Shown here: positions 18,101-26,592 of the stretch, in pieces
How the letters are laid out: every line of letters begins with the position of its first letter
Numbering within the stretch: position 1 is the stretch's first letter
Assembly (NCBI RefSeq): GCF_000421825.1
Contig: NZ_ATXT01000017.1
Coordinates: 172,769-236,768 of the forward strand
DNA from: Humibacter albus DSM 18994
GTDB taxonomy: Bacteria > Actinomycetota > Actinomycetes > Actinomycetales > Microbacteriaceae
Length of the DNA: 64,000 bases
Direction: 5' to 3'
Program-made: the position numbers and the translations under genes
Notes under the pieces: generated by a model
The model's database searches: none
What the model saw: only the letters and a program-made list of their open reading frames with translations
What the model was told of the DNA's origin: nothing

Positions 18101-18877
18101 GGGTTTCGGCTGGAACTCGTAGGCGTTCGGCGAATATGCACCGGTTACGGCGGCCACACGCGCCTTCGAGACCGTCCCGACGAACCCGCGGTCGAGACCA
18201 GCCGGGTGCACGTCGTTGCCGATGCCGATGCGGTTCGCCACCGCGGCGTTGACGGCGGCCCTGGCCGAGGTCGACACGGTCGTGAGCTCGGTCCCGTCCA
18301 GACTCACGTGGAGTTCGGTGGACGTGTCGCCGGGCAGGTACTGCAGGGAGAGCACGTGGTCGGCGCCCACCGTGGGGTAGGTCGCCGTCGCCCGATGCTG
18401 GGTCCAGATGCCGTCGGAGACGGAGTCGAAGCCGTACTGCAGTTTGCCGGAGGAAGCGCGCACGAAGAAGTTGCCGTCGGCGGAGAACAGCGTCGCGAGG
18501 TCGGCGGGCGCCGCCGACGGAGCGAACTCGAGCTCCGCGAGGAAGCCCTGCGTCATCTCTGCCGAACCGAGGTCGAGCGAGTCGGGGGCGAAGTGCACGC
18601 CCTGCTCGCCGCCGGCGAGGGTGACACCGCCGCCCGCGACCTGGGCCTCGTCGCCCGTGACGGCGTTCAGCGCGCCGTGCATGATCTCACCGCCGGTCGT
18701 CGTGTAGGCACTCGTGCCGACGAACGATCCGGAGAAGCCGACGTTCAGGGCATCGGAGTCGGCCGCCGCGGCAGGCGAGGCAGTGATTGTGAGCGCAAAC
18801 ATCGAGACGCAGGCTACTCCGGTGGCGATGCGGGCGAGGATACGTCGGGACGATTTCTCTCGGAACGGTGTGCTCAC
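15122..18877 (-). CDS. Secreted, wall-anchored alpha-L-fucosidase (GH29) with LamG and F5/8C modules
   Basis: A 1251-residue secreted enzyme. Residues 1-39 are a signal peptide ending SPAAAADSD. Two LamG/concanavalin-like modules (about 45-255 and 265-485) precede the GH29 catalytic domain (about 505-850), where EVWFDG (about 695) carries the candidate nucleophile Asp. A discoidin-like F5/8C/CBM32 module (about 855-985), a partial beta-helix-like stretch and an Ig-like domain (about 1110-1195) follow. LATTG (about 1214), a hydrophobic helix and a basic tail form a sortase signal of the LAXTG type. It would remove L-fucose from host or plant glycans at the cell surface. Confidence 0.85.
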   Translation of the reverse strand: MSTPFREKSSRRILARIATGVACVSMFALTITASPAAAADSDALNVGFSGSFVGTSAYTTTGGEIMHGALNAVTGDEAQVAGGGVTLAGGEQGVHFAPDSLDLGSAEMTQGFLAELEFAPSAAPADLATLFSADGNFFVRASSGKLQYGFDSVSDGIWTQHRATATYPTVGADHVLSLQYLPGDTSTELHVSLDGTELTTVSTSARAAVNAAVANRIGIGNDVHPAGLDRGFVGTVSKARVAAVTGAYSPNAYEFQPKPVTTDLLDVSYGGVVKNGMYTATPNETLDGTLASRTGSESVSSSGAALAGGKQGLDFTASDPVFGDESLDTGFVVETAFTPAANQGSLATLVAVGGNLFARYQDGSLRYGFSAHIGSAWKDFIATTAVPTSGEQHILSLAYVPGSDSTRVIAWLDGKELSTVTGTAESTRSSAVTGTLSIGNEFSSQAPDRGFSGTVQKTRFAVLNGDFQASAFTYQSLTSQTCDPITLDPANYITVTSADCDANILAKSTLVRPTDQQLSWQELRLTAFVHFGINTFYNQEWGNGTEDPARFDPTGPIDADAWVKQLRDAGFRQAILVVKHHDGFLLYPSRYTDYSVASSPWEDGKGDVLRDFTNAAKKYGMKVGVYLSPADSHEENIGVYGNGSTPTQRTIPTLVAGDDRAGKAIPTFSYQATDYGAYFLNLLYEVLTEYGTVNEVWFDGSQGNTTKDEIFDYGAFYDLIHKLQPNAVIAVGGRDVRWVGNEQGVARDDEWGVLPISDAGDGGLIKAVNPSSDSELGSDDSLIAAVTSGQADKLHWWPAEADMKLTAGWFAHPGDQPKSPSSLLNSFQVSTGHNGIMLLNVPPTTDGSFAGSSVTAIDGFAADLRKTYTKDNALGIPATTADGSTTNAITDGNSRTSWASADADPSSVTIDLGSARTVNTITLSEDTSAHGQSVEHFTVDAEVDGAWKTIAQAGTIGVYRSLSLGSAVTAQKFRVSITKARGVYSLANVSLYQTLTDDPGRASDVYLDCSAPTAGDGSSAKTPFNSLEQFRQTELAPGATVHVKSGTDCAASSTPFWGYGTDQKPITVTTYGGEEAPHMDGTPLAVVLAPLAQQGWVIDLPTGSVSTPTIALDASSVAAGGRITARLDGFSPNSDVTLTLHSDPVQLATGTTDAAGHLAITTTIPADTAAGAHEVVATQGDASASASLTVTAAEPAEGGASGAGRGATAAAGDLATTGSNLATPLALALIALIAGAAALVLRRRARKARTR

Positions 18878-18922
18878 GCGGACTCCAGTGTCGATCGTGC
18901 GGCAAAGATCGGATGTTTGGGA

Positions 18923-18951
18923 AGTCTAGGAGCGAGCAGCGGGCTCGTCAA
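18923..18951 (-). promoter_or_regulatory. Strong predicted promoter of the fucosidase gene
   Basis: On the minus strand TTGACG (946-951 of the 18-kb block) and TAGACT (18923-18928) are separated by exactly 17 bases, the best -35/-10 pair in the window. The predicted start leaves a leader of roughly 40 bases with TGGAG just before GTG 18877. An AT-rich GGAAAACATTC lies immediately upstream of the -35 and could be a regulator site, but no dyad is clear. Confidence 0.6.
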
Positions 18952-19036
18952 GAATGTTTTCCATAACACGGCGCTCTGACGTGACCGATACCGCTGGTCG
19001 CTTGTGTGCGGCGAGCCAGCCGTCGCTCGACAAGAG

Positions 19037-19091
19037 AGCAGCAGCGCGGCGAGACGGCGGCTGCGAGCCGCTGCTTCGCCGCGCTGCTGCT
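19037..19091 (-). terminator. Long hairpin terminator after kgd
   Basis: A 16-bp perfect stem (19037-19052 with 19076-19091) encloses a second small GC hairpin (GGCGGCT/AGCCGCT). It begins 32 bases past the kgd stop. There is no T tract on the minus strand. The stem is palindromic, so it could also act for plus-strand transcripts. Confidence 0.6.
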
Positions 19092-19122
19092 GTCTCGCGG
19101 GAAGGGCCTGGGAACGAGCCGT

Positions 19123-22100
19123 CTACAGTGCGACGGCCGCCTTGACCAGTTCGGTCTGCTCCTGCGCGTGCCGCTTCGCCGACCCCGTTGCCGGGGAAGC
19201 GGACGCGGCGCGGGAGAACACGCCGAGGGGCGGCAGTCCGTTCTTCACCGCCTGCAGCGACACATAGCTCCAGGCGCCCTGGTTCTCCGGCTCGTCCTGC
19301 AGCCAGAAGAACTCCGCGTTCGGGTACTGCGACAGCACCGACTTGAGTGCATCGCCCGGGAACGGGTAGTACTGCTCGACCCGCACCACGGCGACCCTGT
19401 CGTTCGGGTTCTTGTCGAGCTCCGCCTTGACGTCGTAATACACCTTGCCCGACGTCAGGATGACGCGGGCCACCGCGCTCTTGTCGAGCCCGCGGACGTC
19501 GTCGATCACCGTGTCGAAGGTGCCCGAGGTGAAGTCTGCGACGTCGCTGGCCGCGCCTCGCAGTCGCAGCATCGCCTTCGGGGTGAAGACGATCAGCGGC
19601 TTGCGCGGTCGCGAGTACGCCTGACGGCGCAGCAGGTGGAAGTACGAGGCCGGCGTGGAGGGACGGGCGACGGTCATGTTGTTCTCCGCGCACAGCTGGA
19701 GGAACCGTTCGATGCGAGCCGACGAGTGGTCGGGCCCCTGACCTTCGTAGCCGTGCGGCAGCAGCAGCACGAGTGACGAGCGCTGGCCCCACTTCTGCTC
19801 GGCCGACGAGATGAACTCGTCGATCACGGTCTGAGCGCCATTCGCGAAGTCGCCGAACTGCGCCTCCCAGAGCACGAGCGCGTCGGGGCGTTCGACCGAG
19901 TAGCCGTATTCGAAGCCCATGGCCGCGAACTCGCTGAGCAACGAGTCGTAGATCCAGAACCGACCCTGGTTGTCGCTCAGGTTCGCCAGCGGCAGCCACT
20001 CCTGGCCGTTGACGCGGTCGTGCAGCACCGCCTGGCGCTGCACGAACGTGCCGCGGCGGGAATCCTGTCCGACCAGGCGTACCGGCGTTCCCTCCAGCAA
20101 GAGGGAGCCGAGAGCGAGCAACTCGCCCATCGCCCAGTCGATGCCGCCGCTGCGTGTCATCTCGACGCGCTTGGTCAGCAGTTGCTGCAGCTTCGGGTGC
20201 ACGGTGAAGCCGGCGGGCTTGTTATCGAACGCCTGGCCGATGGTCTGGATGACGGACTCGGTGACGCCGGTGGTCTCGAGGTCGCCGCTCGCGGCATCCT
20301 GCTGCGCATCCGGACGCTCGAGGTCGTTGATCGCGTCGGGGTCTCCGGAGACCACCGGGATGGAGCCGGTCTGCGCCGCGTGCGTCTCCGCGAACGCGCG
20401 CTCGAGGCGCTCCTGGAAGTCCTTGTGCGCCTCCTCGTACTCCTCCTCGGTGATGTCGCCGCGGCCGACGAGAGCCTCGGTGTACAGCCGACGCACGGAG
20501 CGCTTGGCCTCGATGAGGTTGTACATCAGCGGCTGCGTCATCGACGGGTCATCACCCTCGTTGTGACCGCGCCGGCGGTAGCAGATGATGTCGATGACGA
20601 CATCCTTCTTGAACTCCTGGCGGAACTTGTACGCCAGTTCGGCGACGCGCACGACGGCCTCCGGGTCGTCGCCGTTCACGTGGAAGATGGGCGCCTGGAT
20701 GGTCTTGGCGACGTCTGTCGCGTAGACCGAGGTGCGGCCCTCGCTGGGCGGCGTGGTGAAGCCGACCTGGTTGTTGATGTTGATGTGGATGGTGCCGCCG
20801 GTGCGATAGGCCCGCAGCTGCGACATCTGCATCGTCTCGACCACGACGCCCTGACCGGCCATCGCCGCGTCGCCGTGGATGAGGATCGGCAGTGTGAGGA
20901 ACGTGCCTGCGGGGCGCCGGTCCTGCTTGGCGCGAACGATGCCCTCGAGCACGCCGTCGACCACCTCGAGGTGCGACGGGTTGGCTGCGAGGTACACCGC
21001 GATCTCCTCGCCGCCGAGGCCCGTGAACGTGCCCTCGGTTCCCAGGTGGTACTTGACATCGCCGGAGCCGCCGACCGTGCGCGGGTCCTGCGCGCCCTCG
21101 AACTCGCGGAAGATCTGGCCGTAGGTCTTGCCCGCGATGTTGGTCAGTACGTTGAGGCGGCCGCGGTGCGCCATGCCGATGGCGACCTCGTCGAGACCGT
21201 CTTGCGCGGCTTCCTGCAGCACCGAGTCGAGCAGGGCGATGGTCGACTCGCCGCCCTCGAGGCTGAACCGCTTCTGGCCGACGTACTTCGTCTGCAGGAA
21301 CGTCTCGAACGCCTCGGCCTCGTTGAGCTTGCGCAGAATGCGCAGCTGCTCGTCGTGGGTCGGCTTCTCGTAGGGCACCTCGACGTGGTCCTGCACCCAC
21401 TTGCGCTGGGCGGGGTCCTGGATGTGCATGTACTCGATGCCGATGGTGCGGCAGTACGAGTCGCGCAGCACGCCGAGGATGTCGCGCAGCGTCATCTGCC
21501 GGCGGCTGCCGCCGAACCGGCCGGTGACGAACTCGCGATCGAGATCCCAGAACGTGAGGCCGTGGCTGGAGATCTCCAGGTCGGGGTGCGTGCGCTGCTT
21601 GTACTCCAGGGGGTCGGTGTCGGCCATCAGGTGCCCGCGCACGCGGAACGCGTTGATCAGCTCTTGAACGCGGGCCGTCTTGTCGACGGCGCTGGCGAGG
21701 TCGACGCTGATGTCTTCGGCCCAGTGGATCGGGTCGTACGGGATGCGCAGCTCCGCGAAGATGTCTTCGTAGAAGTCGCGCTGGCCGAGCAGCAGCTCGT
21801 GCACGACCTTGAGGAACTCGCCCGAGCCCGCGCCCTGGATGACGCGGTGGTCGTACGTGCTCGTGAGCGTGATGGTCTTGCCGATGCCGAGCGTGACCAG
21901 CGTCTTGTTGCTGGCCCCCTGGAACTCGGCCGGGTACTCGAGCGCGCCGGCGCCGATGATGCACCCCTGGCCCTTCATGAGTCGCGGCACGGAGTGGACG
22001 GTGCCGATGCCGCCCGGGTTGGTGAGCGAGACGGTGGCGCCGCTGAAGTCGTCGGCGGTGAGCTTGTTCGCCCGCGCGCGCTTCACGAGATCCTCGTAGG

Positions 22101-23052
22101 CGGCGAGGTACTCGCCGAATGTCAAGGACTCCGCACGCTTGATGGCGGGAACGAGAAGCGCCCGGGAGCCGTCCGGCTTCGGGACGTCGATGGCGATGCC
22201 GAGGCCGACGTGCGCGGGAGCGATCACCGACGGCTTGCCGTCGACGACGTCGTAGTAGACGTTCTGGCTCGGGAACTGCTTGAGCGCCTGGATGAGCGCC
22301 CAGCCGATGATGTGCGTGAAGCTCACCTTGCCGCCACGGGTACGACGCAGGTGGTTGTTGATGACGATGCGGTTGTCGATCATCAGCTTGGCCGGAATGG
22401 TGCGCACGCTGGTCGCTGTCGGGACCGTGAGGCTGACATCCATGTTGCTGGCGAGAGCCTTGGCCATGCCGCGCAGCGGTTTCACGACCGGCTGCGGCTC
22501 CTCCTCGGCGGCTTCGCCGGACTTCACGACGGATTGCGGCGCGGTCACCGGCGCATCGGCAGGAACGGGAGCGGGGCGCGGTGCCACCGATGTGGTGCGC
22601 GCGACGGGCTGAGTCGAGGGCGACTCGGAGGACGGCACGACCGGCGAAGCCGGGGCGGCCGGCGCAGACGGTGCCGCCCCTGCTGCGGCCTGCGAGACCT
22701 GCGCGGTGCTGGCGGGAGCCGCTGTCGCGCCCGCTGCTGAGTTCGCGGGCGCGGAAGGCGCCGGTGCGGAAGGAGTCGGTGCGGAAGGAGTCGCCGCAGC
22801 ACTCGCGGGTTCGGACGGCGCGGCAGGAGCCGCATCCGCCGCCGATGCAGCGGCAGAGGCGTCCGTCACGGGCGCCGCGGGCGTCTTCGCCTTGCCGGGC
22901 GTGTAGGCCTCGAGGATGGGCCACCACGACTTGTCGACCGAATTCTTGTCGGCGATGTACTGCTCGTACATCTCGTCCACGAGCCACTCATTGGCTCCGA
23001 ACTCTCCCGACGCTCCTTCGTCTGTTCCAACACCGGTCAACTGGCTCGACAC
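19123..23052 (-). CDS. kgd: Multifunctional 2-oxoglutarate metabolism enzyme (Kgd/SucA-type E1o-E2)
   Basis: About 1309 residues. The N terminus (GEFGANEWLVDEMYEQY) is the E1 N-terminal helix. An Ala/Pro/Ser linker (about 60-190) leads to an E2-like succinyltransferase domain (about 200-430), then the thiamine-diphosphate E1 domains (about 500-1300; KYHLGTEGTF, GQGVVVETMQMSQL, HEPENQGAWSYV-like end QDEPENQGAWSYV). This fused actinobacterial enzyme supplies the 2-oxoglutarate dehydrogenase step and carboligase activity. GTG 23052 begins the conserved VSSQLTGVGTDEG; GTG 23091 or 23085 would add up to 13 residues. A long hairpin follows the stop. Confidence 0.95.
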   Translation of the reverse strand: MSSQLTGVGTDEGASGEFGANEWLVDEMYEQYIADKNSVDKSWWPILEAYTPGKAKTPAAPVTDASAAASAADAAPAAPSEPASAAATPSAPTPSAPAPSAPANSAAGATAAPASTAQVSQAAAGAAPSAPAAPASPVVPSSESPSTQPVARTTSVAPRPAPVPADAPVTAPQSVVKSGEAAEEEPQPVVKPLRGMAKALASNMDVSLTVPTATSVRTIPAKLMIDNRIVINNHLRRTRGGKVSFTHIIGWALIQALKQFPSQNVYYDVVDGKPSVIAPAHVGLGIAIDVPKPDGSRALLVPAIKRAESLTFGEYLAAYEDLVKRARANKLTADDFSGATVSLTNPGGIGTVHSVPRLMKGQGCIIGAGALEYPAEFQGASNKTLVTLGIGKTITLTSTYDHRVIQGAGSGEFLKVVHELLLGQRDFYEDIFAELRIPYDPIHWAEDISVDLASAVDKTARVQELINAFRVRGHLMADTDPLEYKQRTHPDLEISSHGLTFWDLDREFVTGRFGGSRRQMTLRDILGVLRDSYCRTIGIEYMHIQDPAQRKWVQDHVEVPYEKPTHDEQLRILRKLNEAEAFETFLQTKYVGQKRFSLEGGESTIALLDSVLQEAAQDGLDEVAIGMAHRGRLNVLTNIAGKTYGQIFREFEGAQDPRTVGGSGDVKYHLGTEGTFTGLGGEEIAVYLAANPSHLEVVDGVLEGIVRAKQDRRPAGTFLTLPILIHGDAAMAGQGVVVETMQMSQLRAYRTGGTIHININNQVGFTTPPSEGRTSVYATDVAKTIQAPIFHVNGDDPEAVVRVAELAYKFRQEFKKDVVIDIICYRRRGHNEGDDPSMTQPLMYNLIEAKRSVRRLYTEALVGRGDITEEEYEEAHKDFQERLERAFAETHAAQTGSIPVVSGDPDAINDLERPDAQQDAASGDLETTGVTESVIQTIGQAFDNKPAGFTVHPKLQQLLTKRVEMTRSGGIDWAMGELLALGSLLLEGTPVRLVGQDSRRGTFVQRQAVLHDRVNGQEWLPLANLSDNQGRFWIYDSLLSEFAAMGFEYGYSVERPDALVLWEAQFGDFANGAQTVIDEFISSAEQKWGQRSSLVLLLPHGYEGQGPDHSSARIERFLQLCAENNMTVARPSTPASYFHLLRRQAYSRPRKPLIVFTPKAMLRLRGAASDVADFTSGTFDTVIDDVRGLDKSAVARVILTSGKVYYDVKAELDKNPNDRVAVVRVEQYYPFPGDALKSVLSQYPNAEFFWLQDEPENQGAWSYVSLQAVKNGLPPLGVFSRAASASPATGSAKRHAQEQTELVKAAVAL

Positions 23053-23657
23053 AGCCGTTCGCCCACTCTCTTCGTTGATTGTCACAAGCACCGGATGCGG
23101 TCACTTCAGGGCACAGGTGACAGCCGTTCCGGCCAAGAGGAAAGCCTAATCGAATCGACACGACGCTGCCCGCGGAGCACCTGAGCGCAGGCACCCGGCG
23201 AGGCGGCTGGATGCCGGTGGTCGCCCGCTCTCGTCGCGCCCGTCCGCGGATCGGTGGCGCCGATCCACAGGTCGCGGGCGCCCGCACCCTGTGCGGGCGC
23301 GTCGACGGCGGCTCTGTCACGGTACGGTCACGATCCGCCGAGTTCCCGCTCGGGCAGCGGGGCTCTTCCCCCACCGGCAACGCGGCAGCGTCTCCCCAGG
23401 CACTATTTCAGGTCATACGGTGCCACATCGATATACCTGCGGCCTGATCGGATATGTCCTGAGTTAGAGACGGCCGAGACCGAGTCACAGACGGCCAGAG
23501 GTACTGGGGAGCCGGCACGATGATGCGCAGCGTGCCGGCCACACCGGTGCGTCGCGTGTCGGTGCGTCGCGCCGGCGTCGGGCCGGCACGGCCGGTACTG
23601 CGCCAGCACAGCCGGTACCGCCGCGACACAATGGACGCGAGACGAGGAGGCGCGGCG
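23053..23657. other. 605-base non-coding gap upstream of kgd
   Basis: No convincing gene is seen on either strand. The stretch should contain the kgd promoter (TAGGCT on the minus strand near 23143 is a weak candidate) and the promoter of the small zinc-ribbon gene. A perfect 9-bp stem GCGCCCGCA/TGCGGGCGC with a 5-base loop lies at 23278-23300. From about 23400 to 23475 the sequence is AT-richer than its surroundings (ATCGATATACC, GGATATGTCC), as expected of a promoter region. Confidence 0.5.
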
Positions 23658-23969
23658 ATGGTGGGGGAGACGGAACGGGAATCTGCCCGATCTGATGCTG
23701 CCGGACCTGATGCTGCCCGATCTGATGCTGCCGGACCTGATGCTGCCGGACCTGATGCTGCCGGAGCCATGACGGTCGGGTCCGATGCCGCCGGCGTCGA
23801 GGACGGTGCGCGTGCGACCGACGCGGGCGGGGCATCCCGCCTCGAGCCGGTGTTCGAGTCCGTCGGGGACTCCGTGTGCTGGCTCGAGCGCGTCTGCCCG
23901 GACTGCGGCGCCCTGATCGAGGAGCGGCTGCCGGCATCCTGCTGGCGTTGCGGCGCCACCGTCGGCTGA
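23658..23969 (+). CDS. Small zinc-ribbon protein with SDAAG/PDAAG repeats
   Basis: A 103-residue protein. Residues about 10-46 are five-residue repeats (SDAAG, PDAAG, PDAAR) encoded by a 15-bp tandem array. Residues 74-99 hold CPDCG (80-84) and CWRCG (95-99), two CxxC knuckles of a zinc ribbon, plus Cys74. ATG 23658 is fixed by AGGAGG at 23645-23650, 7 bases upstream. The repeat half is likely disordered. I recognise no named family; zinc ribbons of this size often bind nucleic acid or protein partners. It converges with the glycosylase-like gene. Confidence 0.6.
   Translation: MVGETERESARSDAAGPDAARSDAAGPDAAGPDAAGAMTVGSDAAGVEDGARATDAGGASRLEPVFESVGDSVCWLERVCPDCGALIEERLPASCWRCGATVG
23686..23760 (+). 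repeat. Five 15-bp tandem repeats in the zinc-ribbon gene
   Basis: Units of CCCGATCTGATGCTG and CCGGACCTGATGCTG alternate at 23686, 23701, 23716, 23731 and 23746. The 15-bp period keeps frame, so unit gain or loss would lengthen or shorten the protein by five residues. A sixth, decayed unit follows at 23761. Confidence 0.9.
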
Positions 23970-24075
23970 ACAGCCGGGCAGCTCGGTGGGTCGGCTCCGC
24001 CGTGCGGTTCAGCTGACCAGAGCCGTAGACCGGACGAGGCCCACATCCGAGCCGCGGCCGGGTCAGTGGTGCGGC

Positions 24076-24978
24076 TCAGTCGGCCAGCGCCGCCGCGACC
24101 AGGGCGCGCAACTCGGGCACGAGCTCGCCTTCGAACCACGGGTTCTTGGCGCGCCAGCCGATCGTGAGCGGTGAGGGATGCACGATCGGCACGACGACGG
24201 GAGCGTTGTCGCGCCACGATCGCACGGTCTCCGTGACGGAGAGGGAGCCCTTCGGCGGCTTCGGCAGGTAGTACTTCTGCGCGTGCGCTCCCGCGAGGAT
24301 GGTCAGCCGCACGTTCGGCAGCAGCTCGAGGAGCGGCGGATGCCAGCGATCGGCGAACGCACGTCGCGGTGGGGCGTCGCCCGAGCCCGATTTTCCGGGG
24401 AAGTAGAAGTCCATCGGAACGATCGCGAAGGCATCCGGATCGTGGAAGCGAGCCCGGTCGACACCGAGCCAGCCCAGGAGGGTGTCACCGCTCGGATCGT
24501 TCCACGGGATGCCGGTCTCCTGCGCCCGTCGCCCGGGTGCCTGCCCGACAAGCAGAATGCGTGAGGCGGGCGAGGCGGCGAAGACCGGCTCCCAGCCCAG
24601 AGCAGTGAAGTGCGCGTTATCGTCGTCGCCCATGATCGCGTCGCGCAGAGCGATGATCCCCTCGCCGACCACCGCGGGCGGCAGGGACGGAACTGGCGGG
24701 GACGGGACTCGCGGCGACAGGGCTTGCGGTGACGCGACTCGCGGCGACAGGACTCGCGGCGACAGGACTGGCAGTGACGGGACTGGCACGGAGGCAACTT
24801 CCGACGGAGAAGCTGCCGACGAAGGAACGACGGGGGACGGAGCGGCCGACGAAGGAACGACGGGGGACGGAGCGGCCGCGGAGGCGACAACCGGAGAGGG
24901 AATGACAGGGGAGGGCATGCCCGGGGATGCGAGACCCAGCGAAGTCGGGTCTGACGCGGTCGCGCTGGTCTCGGGCAC
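24076..24978 (-). CDS. Uracil-DNA glycosylase superfamily protein with repeat-rich N terminus
   Basis: About 300 residues. Residues about 105-300 form a UDG-superfamily fold: RILLVGQAPG is motif A, a WNDPSGDTLLGWLG loop follows, and HPSPLTIGW near the C terminus is motif B. These motifs differ from the classical Ung at 47.5 kb, so substrate and activity are uncertain; single-domain relatives are annotated only as family members. Residues about 8-100 are Ser/Pro/Val repeats (SPVVPSSAAP, LSPRV) encoded by 15- and 30-bp arrays. GTG 24978 is used because TATCCT lies 6 bases upstream (leaderless); a shorter start inside the repeats is possible. Confidence 0.7.
   Translation of the reverse strand: MPETSATASDPTSLGLASPGMPSPVIPSPVVASAAAPSPVVPSSAAPSPVVPSSAASPSEVASVPVPSLPVLSPRVLSPRVASPQALSPRVPSPPVPSLPPAVVGEGIIALRDAIMGDDDNAHFTALGWEPVFAASPASRILLVGQAPGRRAQETGIPWNDPSGDTLLGWLGVDRARFHDPDAFAIVPMDFYFPGKSGSGDAPPRRAFADRWHPPLLELLPNVRLTILAGAHAQKYYLPKPPKGSLSVTETVRSWRDNAPVVVPIVHPSPLTIGWRAKNPWFEGELVPELRALVAAALAD
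24686..24790 (-). repeat. Seven 15-bp repeats in the glycosylase-like gene
   Basis: Degenerate units of the form GACRGGACTSGCGGC follow each other at 24686, 24701, 24716, 24731, 24746, 24761 and 24776 (plus-strand reading). They encode five-residue Ser/Pro/Leu/Arg/Val units in the N-terminal extension. Confidence 0.8.
24815..24874 (-). repeat. Exact 30-bp direct repeat in the glycosylase-like gene
   Basis: Bases 24815-24844 and 24845-24874 are identical, giving two copies of a ten-residue Ala/Pro/Ser/Val unit. The lack of any mismatch suggests a recent duplication. Confidence 0.9.
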
Positions 24979-25065
24979 GCCAGCAGGATAGCCCTCATGC
25001 CCGGGGCATCCGCCGGTCGGCCGCTGCCGGGACCGAATCGCCACGAATGGCTTAGCGTGGGCCTC

Positions 25066-26505
25066 ATGCAGTTCTATGGCACGGCGCCGACGCACGACCT
25101 GACGTATTCCGACGTCTTCCTCGTGCCGAGCCGCTCGAACGTCACCAGTCGCCTCGATGTCTCGTTGGACCCCGAGGACGGCACGGGAGCGCGCATCCCG
25201 ATCGTCTCGGCGAACATGAACTCCGTCACCGGCCCGCGGCTCGCGGCCACTCTCGCCAGGCGCGGAGGACTCGGAGTGCTGCCGCAAGACATGCATCCGC
25301 AAGACCTGGAGGCCGCGATCGACTGGGTCAAGGCGCAGCCGGTCGAGTTCGACTCGCCGTTCGTGATGAGTCCCGACGACAGCGTCGCCGATGCCCTCAC
25401 CGCCGTGCCGCCGCTGGCCGGCCACGGCATCGTGCTGCACGACTCCGACGGCCGTTATGTCGGATGCCTCCCCGCCGGTGACCTCGCCGCCGCACTTGCC
25501 GACGCCCGCCTCGGCGAGCTGCCGCACGGTTCGCTGGCGTCGCTCGACGCGGAAGACGTGCCGAACGGCCGCGCCGCCTTCGACCTCCTCGACGCCGCCG
25601 GCCTGGACTTCGCCCCGGTGCTCGACCACGGCACCGTCATCGGCACGATCAGCCGCACGAGCGCCCTGCGCTCGACGATCTACCCGCCGGCGCTCGACGC
25701 GCACGGGCGGCTGAAGGTCGCGGCGGCGATCGGGATCAACGGCGATGTCGTCTCCCGTGCCCGCGCGCTCGTCTCGGCCGGCGTCGACACGCTCGTGCTC
25801 GACACCGCGCACGGCGACCAAGATGCCATGCGGCGCGCGATCCACGCCGTGGCGCGCCTGCACCTGGGTGTGCCGTTGGTCGCGGGCAACGTGGTGACCG
25901 AGCAGGCGGTGCGGGACCTCGTCTCGGCGGGGGCGGACATCCTCAAGGTCGGTGTCGGCCCTGGCGCCATGTGCACGACCCGCATGATGACGGCGGTCGG
26001 CCGACCACAGTTCTCCGCCGTGCTCGAGACATCGGCGACGGCGCGCGAACTCGGCGCGCACGTGTGGGCGGACGGCGGAGTACGGTACCCGCGCGACGTG
26101 GCGCTCGCACTCGCCGCCGGGGGAGCATCCGTGATGATCGGGTCCTGGTTCGCGGGGACCGTCGAGGCGCCGGGACGCCTGCAGACCGACCTCGAGGGGC
26201 GGCTGTACAAGGAGAGCTGGGGGATGGCATCCACCAAGGCCGTCGTGCAGCGCTTCGAGCGGTTGGATGCCTACGACCGGGCCCGCAAGCAGCTGTTCGC
26301 CGAGGGTATCTCGAGCTCGCGCATCTACCTGGACCCGCTGCGTCCGTCGGTCGAAGATCTGCTCGACATGATCACGACCGGGCTGCGCAGTTCTTTCACC
26401 TACGCGGGTGCGCGCACGCTCAAGGAGTTCCACGACCGGGCCCTGGTGGGCATCCAGTCGGCGGCAGGATACGAGGAGGGCAAGGCGCTGCCCGTCAGCT
26501 GGTGA
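25066..26505 (+). CDS. guaB1: GuaB1-family IMP dehydrogenase-related protein (GMP reductase)
   Basis: A 479-residue TIM-barrel protein of the IMPDH/GMPR superfamily. PIVSANMNSVTG lies near the N terminus, two CBS-like segments interrupt the barrel (about 95-205), and the active-site loop VGVGPGAMCTTRMMT holds the thioimidate-forming Cys. Actinobacterial GuaB1 proteins act as GMP reductases, returning GMP to IMP, and differ from the GuaB2 IMP dehydrogenase. ATG 25066 gives the family length; TAGCGT at 25053-25058 suggests a leaderless mRNA. It is divergent from the glycosylase-like gene with 87 bases between them. Confidence 0.9.
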   Translation: MQFYGTAPTHDLTYSDVFLVPSRSNVTSRLDVSLDPEDGTGARIPIVSANMNSVTGPRLAATLARRGGLGVLPQDMHPQDLEAAIDWVKAQPVEFDSPFVMSPDDSVADALTAVPPLAGHGIVLHDSDGRYVGCLPAGDLAAALADARLGELPHGSLASLDAEDVPNGRAAFDLLDAAGLDFAPVLDHGTVIGTISRTSALRSTIYPPALDAHGRLKVAAAIGINGDVVSRARALVSAGVDTLVLDTAHGDQDAMRRAIHAVARLHLGVPLVAGNVVTEQAVRDLVSAGADILKVGVGPGAMCTTRMMTAVGRPQFSAVLETSATARELGAHVWADGGVRYPRDVALALAAGGASVMIGSWFAGTVEAPGRLQTDLEGRLYKESWGMASTKAVVQRFERLDAYDRARKQLFAEGISSSRIYLDPLRPSVEDLLDMITTGLRSSFTYAGARTLKEFHDRALVGIQSAAGYEEGKALPVSW

Positions 26506-26551
26506 GCCGCGAGGCAGTCGGCGGCCAGGCTCGATGAGTGCGTTCACTTTC

Positions 26552-26567
26552 TGGACTTGCGAGTCCA
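26552..26567 (+). promoter_or_regulatory. Operator O1, TetR-type dyad before the SDR gene
   Basis: TGGAC-TTGCGA-GTCCA is an inverted repeat with 5-base arms (extended to 6) and a 6-base spacer. It lies 25 bases before the SDR start; TACTGT at 26580-26585 is the likely -10. The same arm and spacer layout occurs before the downstream tetR gene, so that TetR probably represses both. Confidence 0.65.
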
Positions 26568-26592
26568 AAATGCTCCTCGTACTGTCCAATTC

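Noticed and set aside
23052..23091. Upstream GTG starts for kgd
   Set aside because: GTG 23091 and 23085 are in frame, but the conserved family N terminus starts at GTG 23052, so this one is preferred.
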